Below, one piece after another: positions 5,886 to 6,620 of a stretch of 6,620 bases of DNA. The stretch comes from Bacillota bacterium (GTDB lineage: Bacteria; Bacillota_I; Bacilli_A; RF39; UBA660). The notes under the pieces were generated by a model. It saw only the letters and a program-made list of their open reading frames with translations, had not been told where the DNA came from and ran no database searches. Both the position numbers and the translations under genes were made by a program. Numbering within the stretch: the stretch's first letter is position 1; the number at the start of each line of letters is the position of its first letter. The DNA is taken from contig DOEC01000030.1 in NCBI GenBank assembly GCA_003524085.1, positions 1-6,620 of the forward strand, in the 5' to 3' direction.

Positions 5886-5948
5886 ATTATCACCTTCAAT
5901 ATATTATATGATAACGCTAATTACTAGTACGGGTTCTTGTGTATACAG

Positions 5949-5978
5949 AAAAAACGATTTGAATTGATCAAACCGTTT
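5949..5978 (-). terminator. Terminator of the rRNA/tRNA-His unit
   Basis: On the minus strand an 11-bp RNA stem (5968-5978 with 5952-5962, one G-U wobble) has a 5-nt loop and is followed by six U's (complement of 5949-5954). It begins 11 nt after the CCA end of tRNA-His. On the plus strand the same sequence is followed by GTTTTTT, but the wobble becomes an A-C mismatch, so it works best for the leftward RNA transcript. It should insulate the holin-like gene from the rRNA unit. Confidence 0.85.
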
Positions 5979-5989
5979 GTTTTTTATTC

Positions 5990-6066
5990 TGGGGCGCTAT
6001 GTGGGAATCGAACCCACGCATACCAGAGCCACAATCTGGCGTGTTAACCACTTCACCAATAACGCC
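5990..6066 (-). tRNA. tRNA-His (anticodon GTG)
   Basis: Read on the minus strand, a full cloverleaf folds. The acceptor stem is GCGTTAT/ATAGCGC. The D stem is GTG/CAC with loop AAGTGGTTAA. The anticodon stem CCAGA/TCTGG has loop TTGTGGC and anticodon GTG. The T stem is GTGGG/CCCAC with loop TTCGATT. The extra G at position -1 faces discriminator C73, the identity mark of tRNA-His read by histidyl-tRNA synthetase. CCA is encoded in the gene. It lies after 5S rRNA and just before a strong terminator, and has its own promoter-like sequence upstream. Confidence 0.97.
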
Positions 6067-6077
6067 ATGTAAATTGT

Positions 6078-6106
6078 ATTATACATTATCTTTATTTAAA
6101 AATCAA
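6078..6106 (-). promoter_or_regulatory. Promoter just upstream of tRNA-His (TTGATT-N17-TATAAT)
   Basis: On the minus strand TTGATT (complement of 6101-6106) and a perfect TATAAT (complement of 6078-6083) are separated by exactly 17 nt. The start would be near 6071, about 5 nt before the tRNA's G-1. This suggests that tRNA-His is transcribed independently in addition to, or instead of, read-through from the rRNA operon. Confidence 0.65.
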
Positions 6107-6117
6107 TAGTTTATTGA
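6103..6117 (-). terminator. Weak AT hairpin with U-run after 5S rRNA
   Basis: On the minus strand TCAATA/TATTGA (6112-6117 with 6103-6108) with a 3-nt loop is followed by UUUUU. In addition, seven U's directly follow the 5S helix I strand (complement of 6129-6135). The stem is short and AT-only, and overlaps the -35 of the tRNA promoter, so termination here would be partial at best. Confidence 0.25.
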
Positions 6118-6133
6118 ATTTTTTGCACAAAAA

Positions 6134-6241
6134 AAGTAGGCAACTTGCTATTTTCGCTTACACTATCTTCGCCGTTAAAGTGCTTAACTTCTGTGTTCGA
6201 GATGGGAACAGGTGTGTCCACTTTGCTATCGTCACCTACAA
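6134..6241 (-). rRNA. rrf: 5S ribosomal RNA
   Basis: The minus strand carries GTAGGTGACGATAGC at the 5' end, the universal core CACCTGTTCCCATCTCGAAC, then AGAAGTTAAGC, and closes with CCTAC, which pairs with the initial GTAGG (helix I: 6235-6239 with 6136-6140). It is a component of the large ribosomal subunit. The mature ends are estimated from helix I. The length of roughly 105-110 nt is shorter than the about 117 nt of Bacillus; the shortening is in the 3' half (helices IV/V). It follows 23S by a spacer of about 60 nt. Confidence 0.93.
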
Positions 6242-6245
6242 AATT

Positions 6246-6274
6246 ATTATACCATAATCGTTCTCTCAAAACAA
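6246..6274 (-). promoter_or_regulatory. Promoter-like sequence in the 23S-5S spacer (TTGTTT-N17-TGG-TATAAT)
   Basis: On the minus strand TTGTTT (complement of 6269-6274), a 17-nt spacer ending in TGG and a perfect TATAAT (complement of 6246-6251) lie so that transcription would start almost at the 5' end of 5S. It could supply 5S independently of 23S. AT-rich spacers can match by chance, and this spacer also carries RNA processing signals, so function is unproven. Confidence 0.45.
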
Positions 6275-6303
6275 GATAATGTGATTAAATATCAAATTAA
6301 AAT

Positions 6304-6620
<317 letters not shown>

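Noticed and set aside
5509..5967. 152-codon open frame on the plus strand
   Set aside because: It is antisense to the holin-like gene and the start of the M23 gene. It has no ribosome binding site, and its end runs into the rRNA-unit terminator. The minus-strand gene has a good ribosome binding site and ATGA coupling.
5990..6020. Possible phage attachment site at the 3' end of tRNA-His, next to the holin/M23 pair
   Set aside because: tRNA 3' ends are common integration sites, but no second copy of the tRNA 3' sequence and no integrase are found in the window.

Overview
This window is AT-rich bacterial DNA, most likely from a low-GC member of the Bacillota or a related gut Bacilli/'Mollicutes'-like lineage. 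Evidence: purine-rich AGGAGG-type ribosome binding sites, consensus-like promoters, UUR-rich codon use, a short 5S rRNA (about 108 nt), and a 23S-5S-tRNA-His arrangement. Tryptophan is encoded by TGG and TGA ends real genes, so the standard code (table 11) is used, not the Mycoplasma code. The lineage assignment is inference.

Left end (1-672): a regulatory island of three small XRE-family helix-turn-helix proteins. One is cut by the window edge and read leftward. Two are tandem paralogues read rightward with an ATGA overlap. The 111-bp divergent spacer holds a near-consensus leftward promoter, an extended -10 rightward promoter and several inverted repeats that look like operators. A hairpin with U-tracts on both sides closes the rightward pair.

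Middle (791-3881, minus strand): a two-gene operon. First comes a membrane-anchored extracytoplasmic protein of unknown function, whose C-terminal half resembles a degenerate thioredoxin fold. It overlaps by 20 nt the start of a full-length xylulose-5-phosphate/fructose-6-phosphate phosphoketolase, which makes acetyl phosphate from sugar phosphates. Divergent from it, at 4007-4876, is an MscS-type small mechanosensitive channel with a textbook promoter. It ends in a compact bidirectional terminator.

Right part (4888-5885, minus strand): a holin-like small membrane protein followed, with a 4-nt overlap, by an M23 metallopeptidase without a signal peptide. This is the layout of a phage lysis cassette, but no other phage gene is visible.

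Right end (5949-6620, minus strand): the distal end of an rRNA locus, with the 23S 3' part, 5S, tRNA-His(GTG) and a strong terminator. There are promoter-like sequences immediately upstream of both 5S and tRNA-His, so these RNAs may be made independently of 23S. The most interesting items are the orphan holin/M23 pair (its holin carries a CxxHxCxxC loop), the thioredoxin-like protein coupled to phosphoketolase, and the operator-rich XRE switch.
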